Shown: in pieces, positions 24,109 to 38,121 of the stretch | How the letters are laid out: each line of letters starts with the position of its first letter | Position numbering within the stretch: the stretch's first letter is position 1 | From: Dasyornis broadbenti | Lineage: Eukaryota; Chordata; Aves; Passeriformes; Dasyornithidae | DNA length: 64,000 bases | Direction of reading: 5' to 3' | Assembly (NCBI GenBank): GCA_013397935.1 | Contig: VZRN01000794.1 | Coordinates: forward strand, 2,362,192 to 2,426,191 | Notes under the pieces: generated by a model | Seen by the model: only the letters and a program-made list of their open reading frames with translations | The model's database searches: none | Told to the model about the DNA's origin: nothing | Position numbers and translations under genes: made by a program

Positions 24109-27100
24109 TGGGAGAGGAAGAAGACAGGAGAAATGGGGTGAAGTCCTTCACTTCACCAGCTTAGCTAGCCCAGATACACATCAAGGTACTTCCTGATTTT
24201 TTGCTATTTAAAAGATTACTCATAACCTTAATCATGCGTTAAATAGTCCCAAACTCCCCCAGTCTGACAGGATGAGCATATTCCTGCTCCTCTAGAAGCT
24301 GAAACGCTCAGCTTTGTTCAAACAAATAACCCCACTCTCCTTCCTTCAGTGCTGAGGAAACACTTCCTCACATGAGGAGAGCAGAGGACAAATAAGTAAT
24401 TTTCCCTGCTTCCACATCTCCTTAATTGCACGATTTTATGGAAAGGCAATATAAGGATCTATCATAAAACAAGAGACCCATAATCTCTTTTCTTTCTTGC
24501 TTCACCGTTCTTCCCCCCCACTAACTCAATCCACCTTCCCCTGTAGGAAATCAAATCCCAGGCTCTGAGGAGCATCCAGCCCAAACCAATTCAGAGACAC
24601 CTCCACAAGAAACATCCTGGTGGAAGAGAAAAAAAAGCTGCTGGAATTTCCTAAATGCAGACATGGGTTTCCTTTCATCCCTCCTTTTGCTAGCAAGGCT
24701 CACTGTGGGAAATGAAGCAGCTCCAATGGCCTCAGAAAAAGTTGGTACCAAGTTTGGGTACCAAACACTTCTCAGGGGAAGGTTTCTTTTCCCAGCTGAC
24801 TCTCCTTCCTCCTCAATAAATTTGTCATAACAAATAGCATTAATAGAGGAAAAGTCTCCCTAAAACTCCAGTGCTAATATCCTCTCTAACCAGAAAATGG
24901 ACGTTTAAGAAATGGGGAGCAGTGTTTTGTGATTGCTGCCACCAGACTGAACTGTGCCCAAGAGTGCAACCCTGCTCTGGGTTTGGGACACCTGGGGAGG
25001 GACACCAGTGCCCCAAAGCCCTCAGAGAGGGCTCAGCATCACCAGACAATGAGGAGTGGATGTAAAAAACTCCCATGGAAAAGCAGGATAAATTATGCCT
25101 GGAGATTATGCCTCTCCTTCCTAACCTGGCATTTTTGGGCTGGACACACACCGGAGGCTTGTGCCTCTTTCTTTGTTTGCTGAAGAAGATGGCTAAAATA
25201 ACCTCCAGGCCCTTCCACTTGGCACAGCCACAAGCAGCATTTAGAATCCACCAAATCCCATCGGTGCAAGAAGGAAACACCCAGTTGTAACACGACCCAG
25301 CACGATGAAAACACAGCTCAGACTTTTCCTAAAGCAATGCCAAAAGGATATACTTCCTCTCCTCTTCAAACACTCATATTAGTGAAATATCCAGCTGTAT
25401 TTTAGCAGGCTCTTAAATCTCTAGGAAGGCTTCCCCTAAAAACCAATCAAACAGATGATGTATTCCCTACAATCTCAAAGCAAGGATCTTAAATAAATAA
25501 ATGTGTGCGTGCCACATTTCTAATTGAGATAGCAAAGTGAAGTAAATCTTCAAGGACTTTTGGATGGAGAGAAAAGTGTTGAGGGATGATTTTTGAGCTT
25601 CCTTCTGCTGGTTAAAAAACCATCCATAGCAGAAATATTGCTAATATTAATTCTGTCAGGTTTAGGGGTAGTTGAAAAAGGTGACCTGCTCCAAGAGCTG
25701 CTCTGTGCATAATGAGGAATCAAAAGGGTCTGGGAAATCATGATTTGTAGGGTAATATCCAGATCCACAATATACAACCCTTTAAAGTGGTATTTGCTCA
25801 AAGCTTTATTTGACAGGCTGTAATACATTATTTATCTGCAAACTACTGCAGCACTGGCTCTGTTTACTGTTCTGGAAAAGGAAGCTGCCAGGATCTCTTG
25901 TCAAGTTGCATATACAACTATGACAGGAAGAAAAAGAAAGGGGAAAACACTATAGATCTCCCTAAATCTCAGCAACCTTGCCCGTCCAAAAATATTTAAT
26001 GTATTTGTGAGTAAGCTGACATGTTTGCACAGGCACCAAATCACTACCAAAAAAAAACCCAAAAGTTTCTAAAGGCTTTTTGTTTGGGAAGATTGAAAAT
26101 TTCAAATACTAATTTTTTGGGGGGATAATTATGCTAAAAGGAAGGTTTCTTCTGTGGACATGGATCTAAAGCACTGGGTTTTGCAAGATGAAGATGAAGC
26201 TCAGCCTGCTCTGGACACAGCCTGGAAAGAGCCCCCGGGTGTAATTACTGCATTATTTGGTAAAACACACTCAAAGACACAGCTCTAAAGATGATCAAGG
26301 CTGCCAACAGCAGGAGGAATGAAAATGGGCCGCAGGAAATGCCAAACCCAGCCTGGACCACTGCTTCTCTTTACCTTAAAAAATAAGAAATGAAAGAAAT
26401 GGGAGCTATTTTCACAGGAGAAAAATCCAATCTTCCAAATGCTTTCCCTGTTCACACTTTCCCCCTCTGCCTAAGTGAATATGTAACAGCCAGGTTAAAA
26501 ATGTCCATCTGTCAGCAGCAGTGCAATCCCAGGAGGCCTGATGTTGGAGAGAAGCTTGGGAGATTTCATTGACCTTGGCAAGCCACTGCTGCCTGCAAGG
26601 GGGAAAAAATTCATTCCCATCACCAGCCACTTGTTCCGCTTTCATGAGCAATTAAAAAAAGGTTATGTAAAGATGGCTGCACCTGAACTTCAGCCCCACG
26701 AATGAAAATATCTTCCTGCAGGCTCTGAAGAGGTCTGTGTTTTGAAATTCTGTGCGGTGAGGGAATGACAGGAAGGAAACCTAAAGAAAAGGGATCAGTA
26801 ATGCTAAGGAAAAAGGACATGGCTGATAAATTAAAGGGATGGAGAGAAGGAAGAGTTGAGCAATCTCTTCCCATGTCTGCTCTCCAGACCTGGCTCTCTT
26901 ACTGCCATTCCTGCCCTTGATGATGCTTCTGGGTACCAAGGAACAGAGCAGTTTTTTCATCCTGCACGCTCCCTGAATAAGAGGAAAGTTCAGAAGCAGA
27001 ACAAACTCCCAACCCTCCTGCAGGAAAACACACAGGACAGCAGAGCTGCAAGCATCCGTGTGAAGCCATTACTCTGAAAAATACCAATATCCAAGTCTCC

Positions 27101-28014
27101 ATGGAACTGCTGTACACAGTTTTATTAAGACATACAGCTCCCTCTCTGCCTGTTAAGAGTTCATGCTGTTTTCTTGACCTTGGTGCTGAATTCCCCAAGA
27201 AAAATAAGTTTGCAGGATTTGAATTCAGCCTAGTAGGGAAAAGGGTCCTGCTCCCACATCCTTCCTGCATCAGCAGAAGCAAACCCAGGGCTGAAGCACA
27301 GCCAGCAACGTGTGCAGGTGCAGACCAGCTCTGAATTCAGGGCCTGAAAGGGGAGGAAGAACAAGAAGACTGAAGTGTTTGTTCATCCAGCAGGAGGAGG
27401 TAGAAGTCAGGTACCTGCTACAAGAACACGTTCACAAACATCCCCAACCTCTTGCCCACCAACTTTTAACACTCCCTGGCTGTTAGTTTACTTGGTTGTG
27501 CATACATGAACAAGAGCATCTATGCTAAATAGCTTATCCCTTCTACTTCATGGACTCTGATACAAACCTCCACACACTCCTGTGGCAAGGTAATGAATCC
27601 AAATAGCACTCTTGGGATTTTATTTGCAGGGATCCCACACCAGGCTCTGCTGCACTGCAGGAGCTCAGCTGTGGATTTACACACCCTTCATAAACCAAAG
27701 GAGCCTGTTGGTACAGAGTAAAGCCTTCCACTGCTGCTAATGATGCAATAAATAGAAATCCCAATAAAATCCACAGCTTCCCCTGCAGAGCTACTGCATC
27801 AAGTCACTGACACTGAAGTCACCTGGTTCAAATACAAGGCAGCAGTAGGTGTTTTCTCACCAGGTGGTTGCCCCAGGAAGCATCCATCCTGAACAAGGGC
27901 ATGGCACAGCTGCTGCTGTGTGTTCCAGCCTGTCCCAGCCATGCTGACAAGCAGCTGCAGCACATACAGTGCCACACCATGCCAGCCTCACTGGCATGCT
28001 CCTGGACCACTGGA

Positions 28015-28292
28015 TATTTTGGTGATCAGTGACAGGACCCAAGGGAATGGTCTGAAGTTGTGCCAGGGGATGCTTAAATTGGATATTGGGAAAAAGTTCT
28101 TCCTCCAGAGGGTGCTGGGCACTGAACAGGCCCCCAGGGAATGGTCACAGCCCCAAGGCTGCCAGAGCTCCAGGAGCGTTTGGACAACGCTCTCAGACAC
28201 AGGGTGGGATTGTTGGGGTGTCTGTGCAGGGCCAGGAGTTGGACTGGATGATCCCTGTGGGCCCCTTCCCACCCAGGACATTCTGTGATTTC
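28015..28292 (+). mobile_element. CR1 LINE 3' end
   Basis: Plus-strand CR1: ggtgatcagtgacaggaccc, gaatggtctgaagttgtgcc, gatattgggaaaaagttctt, tggactggatgatccctgtg, and the tail cccacccaggacattctgtg. The middle differs from the commoner copies, suggesting another CR1 subfamily. Confidence 0.9.
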
Positions 28293-31200
28293 ACCACTGA
28301 CATGAAGATACTTGATGTGCTCTTATGACCCTCAACCCCCACAAAACCACCCCACAGTCTCTTCCTCTGCCTTTCCGAGTGAGGCACTGGGAGGGTTTGA
28401 TTTCTCTGGTGCAGATGATTTCCTCACTTACACTAGGCAGCAATTAGCTAGAAACATCTAACTACAGCATCCTCTGACTGAGGCATAAAGCCCAGCTTTT
28501 GCTAATTCACCCATGACAGTGAATACCTCACCCAAGCAGCATTCCCCCTGCTTAATGGAAAAAGGGACTGGAATTCAACCTGCCTTGGATTTCAACTAAA
28601 CTTTCCCTGGTGCACACTTAGGCATTTCATTACCTGCTCTGCTGTTCCTGATTGATGAAAATGACTTGCCTCAGACTCCTTTACGGTGACTCCTCGTGTT
28701 TAGTGAGACAGTTATATCTCCCTTCTGTCTTTCCTTTAAGCTGCACATGCCATGGCCTCATAACTTATCCCTGTTCTCAGATTTTTTTCTTCCATACTGT
28801 TCCACTCTGAATTCTTCCCAAATCTTTGGCTGACACTGGACAAGAAGTGAATGCCAGCTTTTCCCCAAACCCTAACTGAGATAGCGCAGTCAACCTGAAA
28901 GCTTCATGTGACCATTTCCACTCACACGTCAAGACAAAAGCAGGCTGCCAGCTCTGAATGCCATCAAAAACATGATGAGCTGTCTGAATCTGTTCCACTG
29001 CCTGCCTAGAAGTTCTCAGATTACACATGTATATGCTGGGCTGTGCCTCCTTAACTACAGAGTTCCCTGATGTGAAACTAATTCACAGTGGTCAGAGGAT
29101 CCCATTTTTAACTGGAGATGTCACAAAATTCTGTCACCCACCACACTTTCATGGCTATCCATTAAAGGCAGGAACATCAGCCTCATTTCTCTTCCCTAGA
29201 CTTCTAATACATGAAATGCAGAAGAAGGAGTATGAAGGTCTGCAGGATCTCCTGGTAACTCCCCTCTCCTTGGCACTAAATCCATCATGGCTTTGTCCAT
29301 CCCTGACTGCTAATCATGACAGACTGTCATAAAGGTGACTTAAAATAAAAATGCCTCGTATAAATTCAATAGAAAATTGACCTCCAAAAAGTCTGAGGTT
29401 TGGGCCCTTCCTTACAAAGCTCAGCCAATCTGACACTGTCAAACTTCATTTTTCAGGCTACTCAAAACAATTTACTTAAGTTACTCATTTTTCCCCTAAA
29501 TGACTGCAGCAGAAACAAAGATATGTGACTCATTACTGCAAACTTTGTTGCCTATGTTAACAAATCACTGAAAACCTGTATTGCTCTGCCAGCCCCTATA
29601 AAAATAAGGCAGAAACTCAAAAATCTTGACCAAGTTGGTAACAACAGAGCAGTTTTTAATACCTGGTACAGGATTACTTGGATATTAACAATCCCAACAC
29701 TGGAGCTCCAAAGAGAAAGGCACTTACAGACTTCATTACCTTAACCCAATTGAGCAGCATCAGAAATGCCTTCTGAAACCAGAGTATTTGTTAAGACAGG
29801 CCTGAGATCCCAAAGGATCTAAGACTTCCTAATGAGGTGTGTGGAGATGGAAGAGCATCCATCAGCCCTTCCTCATAAAAACCAAACCTGGCACCAACTG
29901 TATTGGCATTGGTCATGAAAAGAGGAATTTCCAGGATAAAGAAGTTACTCCCACATCACCTGTCACAAAACAGACAGAAAATAAGGGATTTTCCAGATGA
30001 CAGCAGTGACATGTTGTATCTTTACCATATTCTTACAGAATACCATTTCACTTCACTTGGAAGATCTTTTTATTGGATAAGACAACAAAATAGGGAGATT
30101 AAATCAGTGCTATCAGCAGGTTTGGGATTGCCTTGCAGGGATGACAAAGGTATGGAGAACAAAGGGCTCACACAGCTCTTCTATATACACTTCCAGAATC
30201 CTAAAAAATTTAGGCTGGGAGAGCTCCACAGGCTGGCTGTGACTCCTTTTGGTCCACCAAGGACACAGGAACACCTGAGACAGGCACTAACAAGCAGAAA
30301 TAGCATGAATAGGACTTGACATCATCGTTTATCTTCCAGACTCACAGAGATCTTCCACTCAAAACCAAAAAACGGAGCTCAACACCACCTGGCCTAAGGG
30401 GACACGTTAGAGCTGCAGAGCCTGTCCAGACAAACTTGTCACTGTTTGTCGTGATAAGCCACAAGAAGAAAGGAATTCTGGCTGCAGGCATGAAAGTGAG
30501 GCAGTGGGAATGCAGAAGGGAAAAGGTGAGTACCTTGCCAGGAGCCCCATTTGCTGGGCTGGTTCCTGTGGCTCAGCCTTCGCTAAGCAGGGCCTTCCTA
30601 TAACCCAAAAAAGTGGCCATAGCTTCATCCAACTAGCCAAACCACAAAAAGTTGTAATAAGGCATTAAAAGATTCTCCTCTACCTCTGGCTGTGGTTACT
30701 TTCCTCATTCTTCCCTTCCTGCGACTGAGTGGACTGCTGAGTTTCCATAAAGTGATGGAAAATATACTTGCATTAAAAAAAATAAGCAGAAGAGAAGAAA
30801 ACACCAGGCCACGGTTACTTAAACCTGCTGTCAGCACTTCAGCCATAAGGAACATTGAAATGTTCAGGGCTTTGTCTGATTTAATCCCTCTGTGAGAGTT
30901 TCTGCTGAATCTTAGCAAGAAATATGCATGGATATTTTGATTAAAAAAAGAAATGAACCAAAACCAGTAAGAGGAAAGATAAAATGGGTTCAGATGGTCA
31001 GAAACTATTGTTCCACCTTCAGTCAGCAGAAAACAGCTCTCAAGTGTATGAGCTGCAGAATGCCTGGATCCTGAGTTGAAGGGAAGACAACTTTAAAAAA
31101 AAAGTCTTTCTTAAAGCAGATTTCTTTTGAAAGAGACAAAGCCAGCATCCCAGTTTGAGAACAGAGGCTCCGGGTCACTCGGGGCTGCACCAGCCCCAGG

Positions 31201-33433
31201 AGTTTCTTCAGTCCCGCATTTCCCCAAAGACTTCCCTGGAGCTGTGAATACGAACAAAACCCGGGTTTCAAATCAACATCCCAGCTTCAGACCACGCTCC
31301 AGTTTTACTGACCCAGCAAGGGACGAGTAGATGAGGGTACAAGAGTTCAGCTGAGCACCACTTCTCACATTTTCCTGATTTACAGGAACCCTTCTCTTCT
31401 CAAGAGAGACCTCATCTCTGAATTACCACGTTTAAGTGGCTGAGTTCATTAGGGCACTCCCTGGGAAAGGAACAACACAAACCCACCAGGCACTCATGTG
31501 AAAAGCTGCTTGACTGTGAACAAACACGTCAAATGTGAAGCAAGGGGAAAAGGTGGGAGATCACATCAAAAGAGATAAAAGCTGAAGAGGAGAAAAGCCG
31601 TGTTGCATAATGCTGAGGACAGAAATAGGCCTGCTTTGCCTAAATCAATGAGAGCTATGAACAGGAAAATCAGGGCTTTAGTAGCATGAACTCAGGGAAA
31701 AGTTAAGTTTGGCGGAACAGAACCATCAATGCTTCAGTGGAAATGAGTATAAGAAATGCCAAGCACAGCCTGGTGCTGTGCTCAAGGGTGCTGGCAGGGA
31801 TTCAGAACGATGCCTTTATGATATTCAATAACTTACCCAGACATAAATATCTTTTATTGTCCCCAGTTAATAACTAACCTGTTAGAAAAGCAACTGCTAT
31901 TAGCCAGGAAGACGTGCAAGTGACTGAAATCATTAAAAACTAAATTGTCACAGGAGGAAAAGAACAAGTACCACAAAACTGAAAAAAAAATCCCCATTGC
32001 TTCTTAATGAGGGAAGTAGAGACCCATGGAGGGAGCACAGGAATACTTCAGTGCCCACCCCTGGAGTGAACATGGCAGTGGAAAAACAGGGGATAGAATA
32101 ATCTCTATTTCTTTTCCCTTTACATTCAAGCTGCAGCTTGAATGTTTCTTCACCTTAAAAAGAATTTTATTCGTTTCAATTTGCAGAGGCACTGAGGATC
32201 TGACCCAGTTCACAAAGAACATTGTCTTCAAGCAGCTTATTCCCCCTGCAAAGGCAGGGCCACACCACCTGCTTTAATGACCACAAAATGAAGGCAGTGA
32301 ACTGGGCAATTGCCTTCACAAAAATAAAATAATCAGTCCTTGGGTCAGTTTCTTACTTGCATTTGTAAACTCCAAATCAAAAAGGGAATAAATTCAGCTT
32401 AAAATTGCAATGACTGACTTGATAAGAACTTAATAAAATGCTGATCACACAACCTGAGCATGTGAGCAATAATACACCAGATTGAAGTGAGAGAGAGATC
32501 TGAATACTGTTGTCTTAATAGGTTAGGGGGATCTTCTTGTGCACAAATCCCGATTTCCAAAGCAAATAAAAGCCTGGCTTTGCTCATGCCAGGCTGAACC
32601 TTGGAGATTGATGCAGTGATGGGCACCATTTCCAACTGAATTAGCTCCAGTTGGGGGCTGAGACACAGACCAACCGGTCCCCTGTTGCTGTTCTTGTACT
32701 CATTTTACACAAAAGAACCAAATTTTGAAGGGTGATACTTATATTCAGGTTATATGAATAGGTGCAAGAGGTTGGGAGCTGCTGTTAAAACTCAGGGTAA
32801 TGCAAATTAAAAAGGAAACTAAATTCAGAAGAGATGGGCAACATTTCTTTTAAAAAATATTAATGCAGGAGTGAACAATAGAGGTCACGTAACAGAGACT
32901 GCCTATTTAGCAGGATCCAAACAAGGCCTGAACACTTGCCCAGCAGAAAGATTCAGAATAATGAAGCAAACAGAAAAGGTGGGGACAAAAGCAGAGATGA
33001 AGAGTTTTGGCAGTGTTATAAATCCTAGGCCTTTAGGGCACAGCTCACTGATTAGGACTAAGACAGACCTTCCTCTGCAAGGTAGCAACAGGCCTGTCAC
33101 AATCTCTGTTGTTTTTTCCTTAAATCATCTCAGTCATCCCCACCTGCAGTGCCAAGGCAACAGCCAGGTGAGCACCATGTGGAGGGACACACACCTGGGA
33201 TGTGCCAGCTGCTGCTGCAACTCCACAAGAGCAGCTACCAACAAATGCTGGAGATGTTCCTTGGGGAGTGCCACAGGCACTCAAATGCTCATCAGGAATT
33301 TAACAGCAGGTTGGATCTGTGTAGAAATTCTCTCTGCAACCTTCCCAGGCTCTTGCTCCTCCTCCAGAAGGCCCATCCTGCAGCACAATCTGTGCTGCAC
33401 TGCCCTCCCCTGTACAAAAAGAACACCCCAAAC

Positions 33434-33631
33434 CTCAAGCTTCAGAATGTCGTGCTGCAGCTTGCGCTGGAAGTCCAGGAAGTGGGAGATGGTGAGCTTG
33501 CCCTTCAGGTCAGCCCCGAAGAAGTAGGTGGTGAGAGCTGAGTTGAAGCCGGTCTTGAGGGTGTTGCCGGTGGTGGAACGGTCCCGGTGGCGCATGCCCA
33601 TGCTGGTTTGGGAACGAATGATGCTCTGCAC
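33434..33631 (-). CDS. MICU1: MICU1 exon with the RHRDR motif and N-lobe/C-lobe junction
   Basis: The 198-base exon encodes 66 residues: VQSIIRSQTSMGMRHRDRST, TGNTLKTGFNSALTTYFFG, ADLKGKLTISHFLDFQRKLQ and HDILKLE. The basic RHRDR cluster is unchanged from human; this arginine-rich segment is reported to contact the MCU pore mouth. The exon is in phase 0 at both ends. The acceptor is GTTTTTAG|GTGCAG. The donor, CTTGAG|GTTTGG, is weak. The GFNSALTT segment differs from the human GLCSALTT. Confidence 0.97.
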
Positions 33632-33783
33632 CTAAAAACCACAGGGAGGATGTCACAATCAAAACCAGACCAATCAAGTACCAGTATGAAGTGCTCCAAG
33701 CTTAGCTGTGTCATCCTTTTTCTTTTTAGTCTTCCTTAAATAATTCTTAAAAGACATGACAACTGACAATTTTGGCTGAACTT

Positions 33784-33945
33784 GGAGAATCTCAGAATGA
33801 TTCAGGTTGGAAGTGACCTTAAAAATCATCTTGTTCCAAAACCGTGCCATGGGCAGGGACACCTTCCACCATCCCAGGCTGCTCCAAGCCCCATCCAGCC
33901 AGGCCTTGAACACCTCCAAGGACGAAGAGTTCACAAACTCTCTGA
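33784..33945 (-). mobile_element. CR1 LINE 3' fragment
   Basis: The plus strand reads gaatctcagaatgattcagg, gccatgggcagggacacctt and ctccaagccccatccagcca, stopping after ggccttgaacacctccaagg. It lies only about 150 bases from the MICU1 exon at 33434-33631, in sense orientation. Confidence 0.92.
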
Positions 33946-34747
33946 TCAACTTAAGCTTTCCCTTTTTCAGTCCTCTTTAAAGCAAGAGTATAAAGTGCTT
34001 AAAATTAGCTTTAAGAAACAATTCACCCAGTTTGCAGACCAAAATTCCGGCACTGATCCTACCCCTCCAGCAGAGCAACTTGTTCTCAGCAGAACCCCAG
34101 GAGGCGAGAAAGCCACAGCCATCATGGGGAAGAAAAACCCCTGCAAATGTTTTGGAGCTTCCACTCTCTTACTGCCCATCTTTGTGAGCTCACACCAACC
34201 GCAGTTAGCTCACATTTCCTTCCCACTTATGAACAAATCCTGGGGTTTTCAACCCAAGGGCACCCTCTCCTTGCTCCCTGCTGCAGCTGGAAGCTCCTCC
34301 ATCCCTGGGGCTGTCCCACCCAGCACAAAAGGCTCTTCAAAATAACACCACTGCTTTGCCATCAGCCTCTTCCTCCTGCTGACAAAAGTTGGAAGGGAGG
34401 AAGAAAAGCAGCTGCCAAGACCTCCAGCTGTCACAAGGATGCCAGAACCTCGTTATTGTGGTATTCAGCATGTTCAACTCTTTCCTAACAAGAGAGTGAG
34501 CACTGGAACAGTCCCAAAGGGGATGCTCTAGAGAAAAAAGCTGCCATATCAGTGCTGGGTTCACCTTGCTGGAAACGCTGCATCCGAACCAGGGATTGCT
34601 GGCTGCTCTTCCACTACAAGGAAAATCAAGTCGAGCAGAAAATCAAGAGGGGAAAACATACAGAAAAGAGATTTGGGGGCTTTTTGGTCACTGTGATGTG
34701 AGGAAGGATGTGGGGTGACCAGTGCCTGAAAGGAGCCTGCAAGAAAC

Positions 34748-35030
34748 ATGGAGAGAGACTATTTACAAGGGGTAATGGCTTCACACTGTAAGAGAGGAGC
34801 TTTAGAATGGATATTAGGAGGAAATTCTTCCCTGTGTGGGTGGTGAGGCCCTGGCACAGGGTGCCCAGAGAAGCTGTGGCTGTTTCCTCCCTGGAAGTGT
34901 TCAAAGACAAGCTGGACAGAACTTGGAGCAACCTGGGATAGTGGAAGGTGTCCCTGCCTATGGCAGGTGGGTTGGAACGACATGATTTTTAAGGTCCCTT
35001 CCAACCCAAACCATTCTGGGATTCTCTGAT
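34748..35030 (+). mobile_element. CR1 LINE 3' end
   Basis: Plus-strand copy: tattaggaggaaattcttcc, ggtgcccagagaagctgtgg, gttcaaagacaagctggaca, and the tail aggtcccttccaacccaaac ending in cattctgggattctctgat. It is antisense to MICU1. Confidence 0.95.
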
Positions 35031-37769
35031 TTTTGCCCTGTAAAGAGCAACTCCTTAGTTTATTTCGTGCTCCACTGTTAACTCTGAGCTCTGCATGCTG
35101 CACATTTTGGAGACAAATATTTATAAACTGTCTGAAGCAAGGCAGTTTATGGCCAGCTTGGAAAACTGCCCCTGTTTCTACCCAAGTGTTTACCACACTG
35201 CAGACTGCTCCATAGAGCAGCTTCTTCTGGGTGTTATTTATACAGAATCCTATGGCTCTCTTTTCCTCTCCCATCTATAACAAGTGTCAGACAGGTTGAA
35301 AATCCACTTGTGGGCACTGGAGCCAAAATGATTTAACCAGTCCCTGTTTTGGGTAATCCTTTTAATGCCCAGAAAGGCAGGCACCACTGCAAGGAGCTGC
35401 CCTCACCCACAGCTCATCAATCGTACAAGGATGTGGAGCACTGAGATGCTCCCCTGTTTTTTTGTTCATATTTCAGCCTAAGTGTTTGTGACATTTCATC
35501 TTTTGCACCAGACGAGTGGTGGGGGGAAAAAATAAAATCAATTAAAATAGTTAGAGACTCAAAGAGAAATCATCAGTAACACTGCCTGTGAGTTCACTAT
35601 TTTTCAGCTGGCTTTTATTTAAAAATACAGGAGTAAACTAACAATTTAAATGCCAAAGGATGAAGAGTTGAAGACAATACTGATGCAGGCACCACATTAT
35701 TCAGGACTAAGCACTAGCCACATGCATCAACTGGATTAAAAAAATGTGAAGCTCTTCAGCAAGGCCTAAAGAAATTCAATATTTTTTTATTAGGCAGTTA
35801 AAGCCTCCAACTTCGTCACATATTAGCTAAATTACCGAAGTAATTTTCTTTCCTGATGAGGTTTTCAAACATCAGTGAGAAGACAGACCTGCTGTTGGCT
35901 GTCTCCAAAGACAGCATGTGAGGGAGGAGTAGGAAGTTCATTCCCATGTGCTCACAGCAAGCAGGGATGGAATGCTGCTTCCCTGATGATCCTTTTCTTC
36001 CCCTTCTTTTTCCACCCATTCTCCCCAAAATGATATTGCACTTTTAAACTGCTGCATAATCCCCTGAGAGGGCCAGTTCTAGCTGCTCCTGCCAGGTGAG
36101 ATTTACAGGACAGAGCTGCAAATCCTGCCATCCTTCACGCTCTTCCCAAGGCATTTCCGTAAGGAGTGCAAAAGAGGATTTATCATATAAACCATTGTTT
36201 GTAATACAGGTGTGCATAATGGGATATATGTGCCTCCCACAGAAGCTGGGTGCTTGTTTCTGCAGTAAATCAGTATTTTCACAGATATCTTCTCACTCTC
36301 CAAAACAGCTCCTTCATCCTCTGACTCTCAAGCTCTGGACGATCAGCCTTCACCCAAATATTCTGAAGCTAACCAGGAACTTTATTCCTTTCTATAGAGG
36401 CAGTGACGCACGTAACCAGCTTAACAAAAATACTTTCCCCTTCCTAAGGATTTTTATGTGACTTAATGCATGTATAACTTCCCCTGGCGTACTGGATGAC
36501 CTGAAATCATTTAATTCAATTTTGTACCTTCATCTTCATAGTGATTAGGAAACATTCATCCTGTAGAAATGTTCCTTTTCCCTTTACATGGCTCTAATAA
36601 AAAAGCCACACATGACACCTGCGTTAGCACCTCGGTGTCACTGCATTTTTAGCACGACGTTAATCGTTCTCTGCTTTTCTTAAATTCATCTATCTCCATA
36701 ATTGATTTCATTCTAGAACATTACAGCTACCATAAATCACCTTTTGGACTGTTCAATATGATCACACAGCTACAGTGGAGTGCTGTCTCCATGCACTATG
36801 CAGACAGAAGGAAGAACAGTGGTTTTCACTTGGGGAAAGGAAGGAAAGGAAGGAAAACGAACAAAGCCCCAGGTTTACAAATCAAGCTGTCAAGTGAAGG
36901 GATATCAGATTGCAGCTAAACATACTCCAGTCTCCTCATAGTCCAAAGTGTGCATCTATAGCCCTACACTTACCCAGACATATTCCACAGCTCTGGAGCA
37001 AGCTCGTGATGATGACATCATACCCACGGGTAAAAATTTAAGGAGGATGACAGCAAAAGATTAGAAGGGGAGAGTAATTCAACAGAACTCCTTCGCCACT
37101 AGTTCTTCCCACCTAAAGCAAGTGCCCCAAGCATGACCTCATAGAGACTCCTCTGCAGTTAATTACTCATTGAGCCAACTGATGAGTAAGAATCTGTCCC
37201 TGAGTTCTCCAGGGCTGCTTTATTCCCGGGTATCACTTCGTAAATGCATTGAAATTTCCTTTTAAGAATGGCACACACAGGTGATTCAGGATGTGATTTC
37301 AGGATGTTTGTAAGTTCTCAAAATCTTAAGGGTAGAAATAGGTAAGAAAAAAAATTACACTCTTCTGCCTGGAGGGCAAATCTTTTCCCCACTGACAGCT
37401 CGAGCCTTCAATCTATTCTCACTTGGACACAACCATAAATCACAGCTTACAAGAGGAGCTCACCAGTATCAGACATGAAGGCTAAACTCATTAAAAAACC
37501 TGCACCAAAGTCCCTGTTGATGAAGCCTTGTAAGAACTAAGGGACTAATGAAAATATGCTCTCAATAACACGTTTTTGGATTACACTGGAATAAGTGGCT
37601 AAATTCTCCTCAGAAGCAGACTCACCTTTGCTATTCTCTGAAGACAAATAAAATTAAGGAATGGAGCAGAAGCTGTGAAAGAAGTAGGATCAAAATCCCA
37701 CAATATCAGTAGAGTGAAAAAAAGTTTTTTGTGTGCTTTGAAGGTGACATTTTGTAAGGAAATGTTAAA

Positions 37770-37886
37770 AGAATCACAGAATGGTTTGGGTTGGAAGGGA
37801 TCATAAAATTCATATCCAGTTCCACTCCCTGCCTATGGCAGGGACGCCTTCCACTATCCCAGGTTGCTCAGCAGCCTGGCCTTGAC
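37770..37886 (-). mobile_element. Short CR1 LINE 3' fragment
   Basis: The fragment starts with a well-preserved tail (agaatcacagaatggtttgg, gttggaagggatcataaaat), runs through cagggacgccttccactatc, and ends at cagcctggccttga. It lies about 240 bases from the GC-donor exon, in sense orientation. Confidence 0.94.
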
Positions 37887-38121
37887 TACTGATGACAAAG
37901 TCACAGGAAACCTGAGCTTGTACTGGTGGTTGTCCTCACTGAAAGAAAAATTCTGCCTTGAAATATCCAGCTTAAAGAAACAAAGCAGGCGCTGAGGCAA
38001 CACGGCAGAGCACAGAAGAGAAAGGTACAAACCAGCACTAACCACAAATACAAAAGGCAGTAAAATCGCAGAGGAACGCTGTGCTTATGGCTAGGATGCC
38101 ACAGCATTCATTGTTCAACTT

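Larger units (their letters stand above)
21072..33433 (-). other. MICU1: MICU1 intron, longest in the window (12.4 kb)
   Basis: This GT-AG intron has a weak donor (GTTTGG) and a strong pyrimidine-rich acceptor. It contains plus-oriented CR1 fragments at 23836-24108 and 28015-28292. The remainder is ordinary AT-rich sequence in which I recognised no exon, RNA gene or other transposon. Confidence 0.9.

Noticed and set aside
32871..33527. 218-codon plus-strand open frame
   Set aside because: It is antisense to the well-supported MICU1 exon at 33434-33631; the conserved exon on the other strand explains it.
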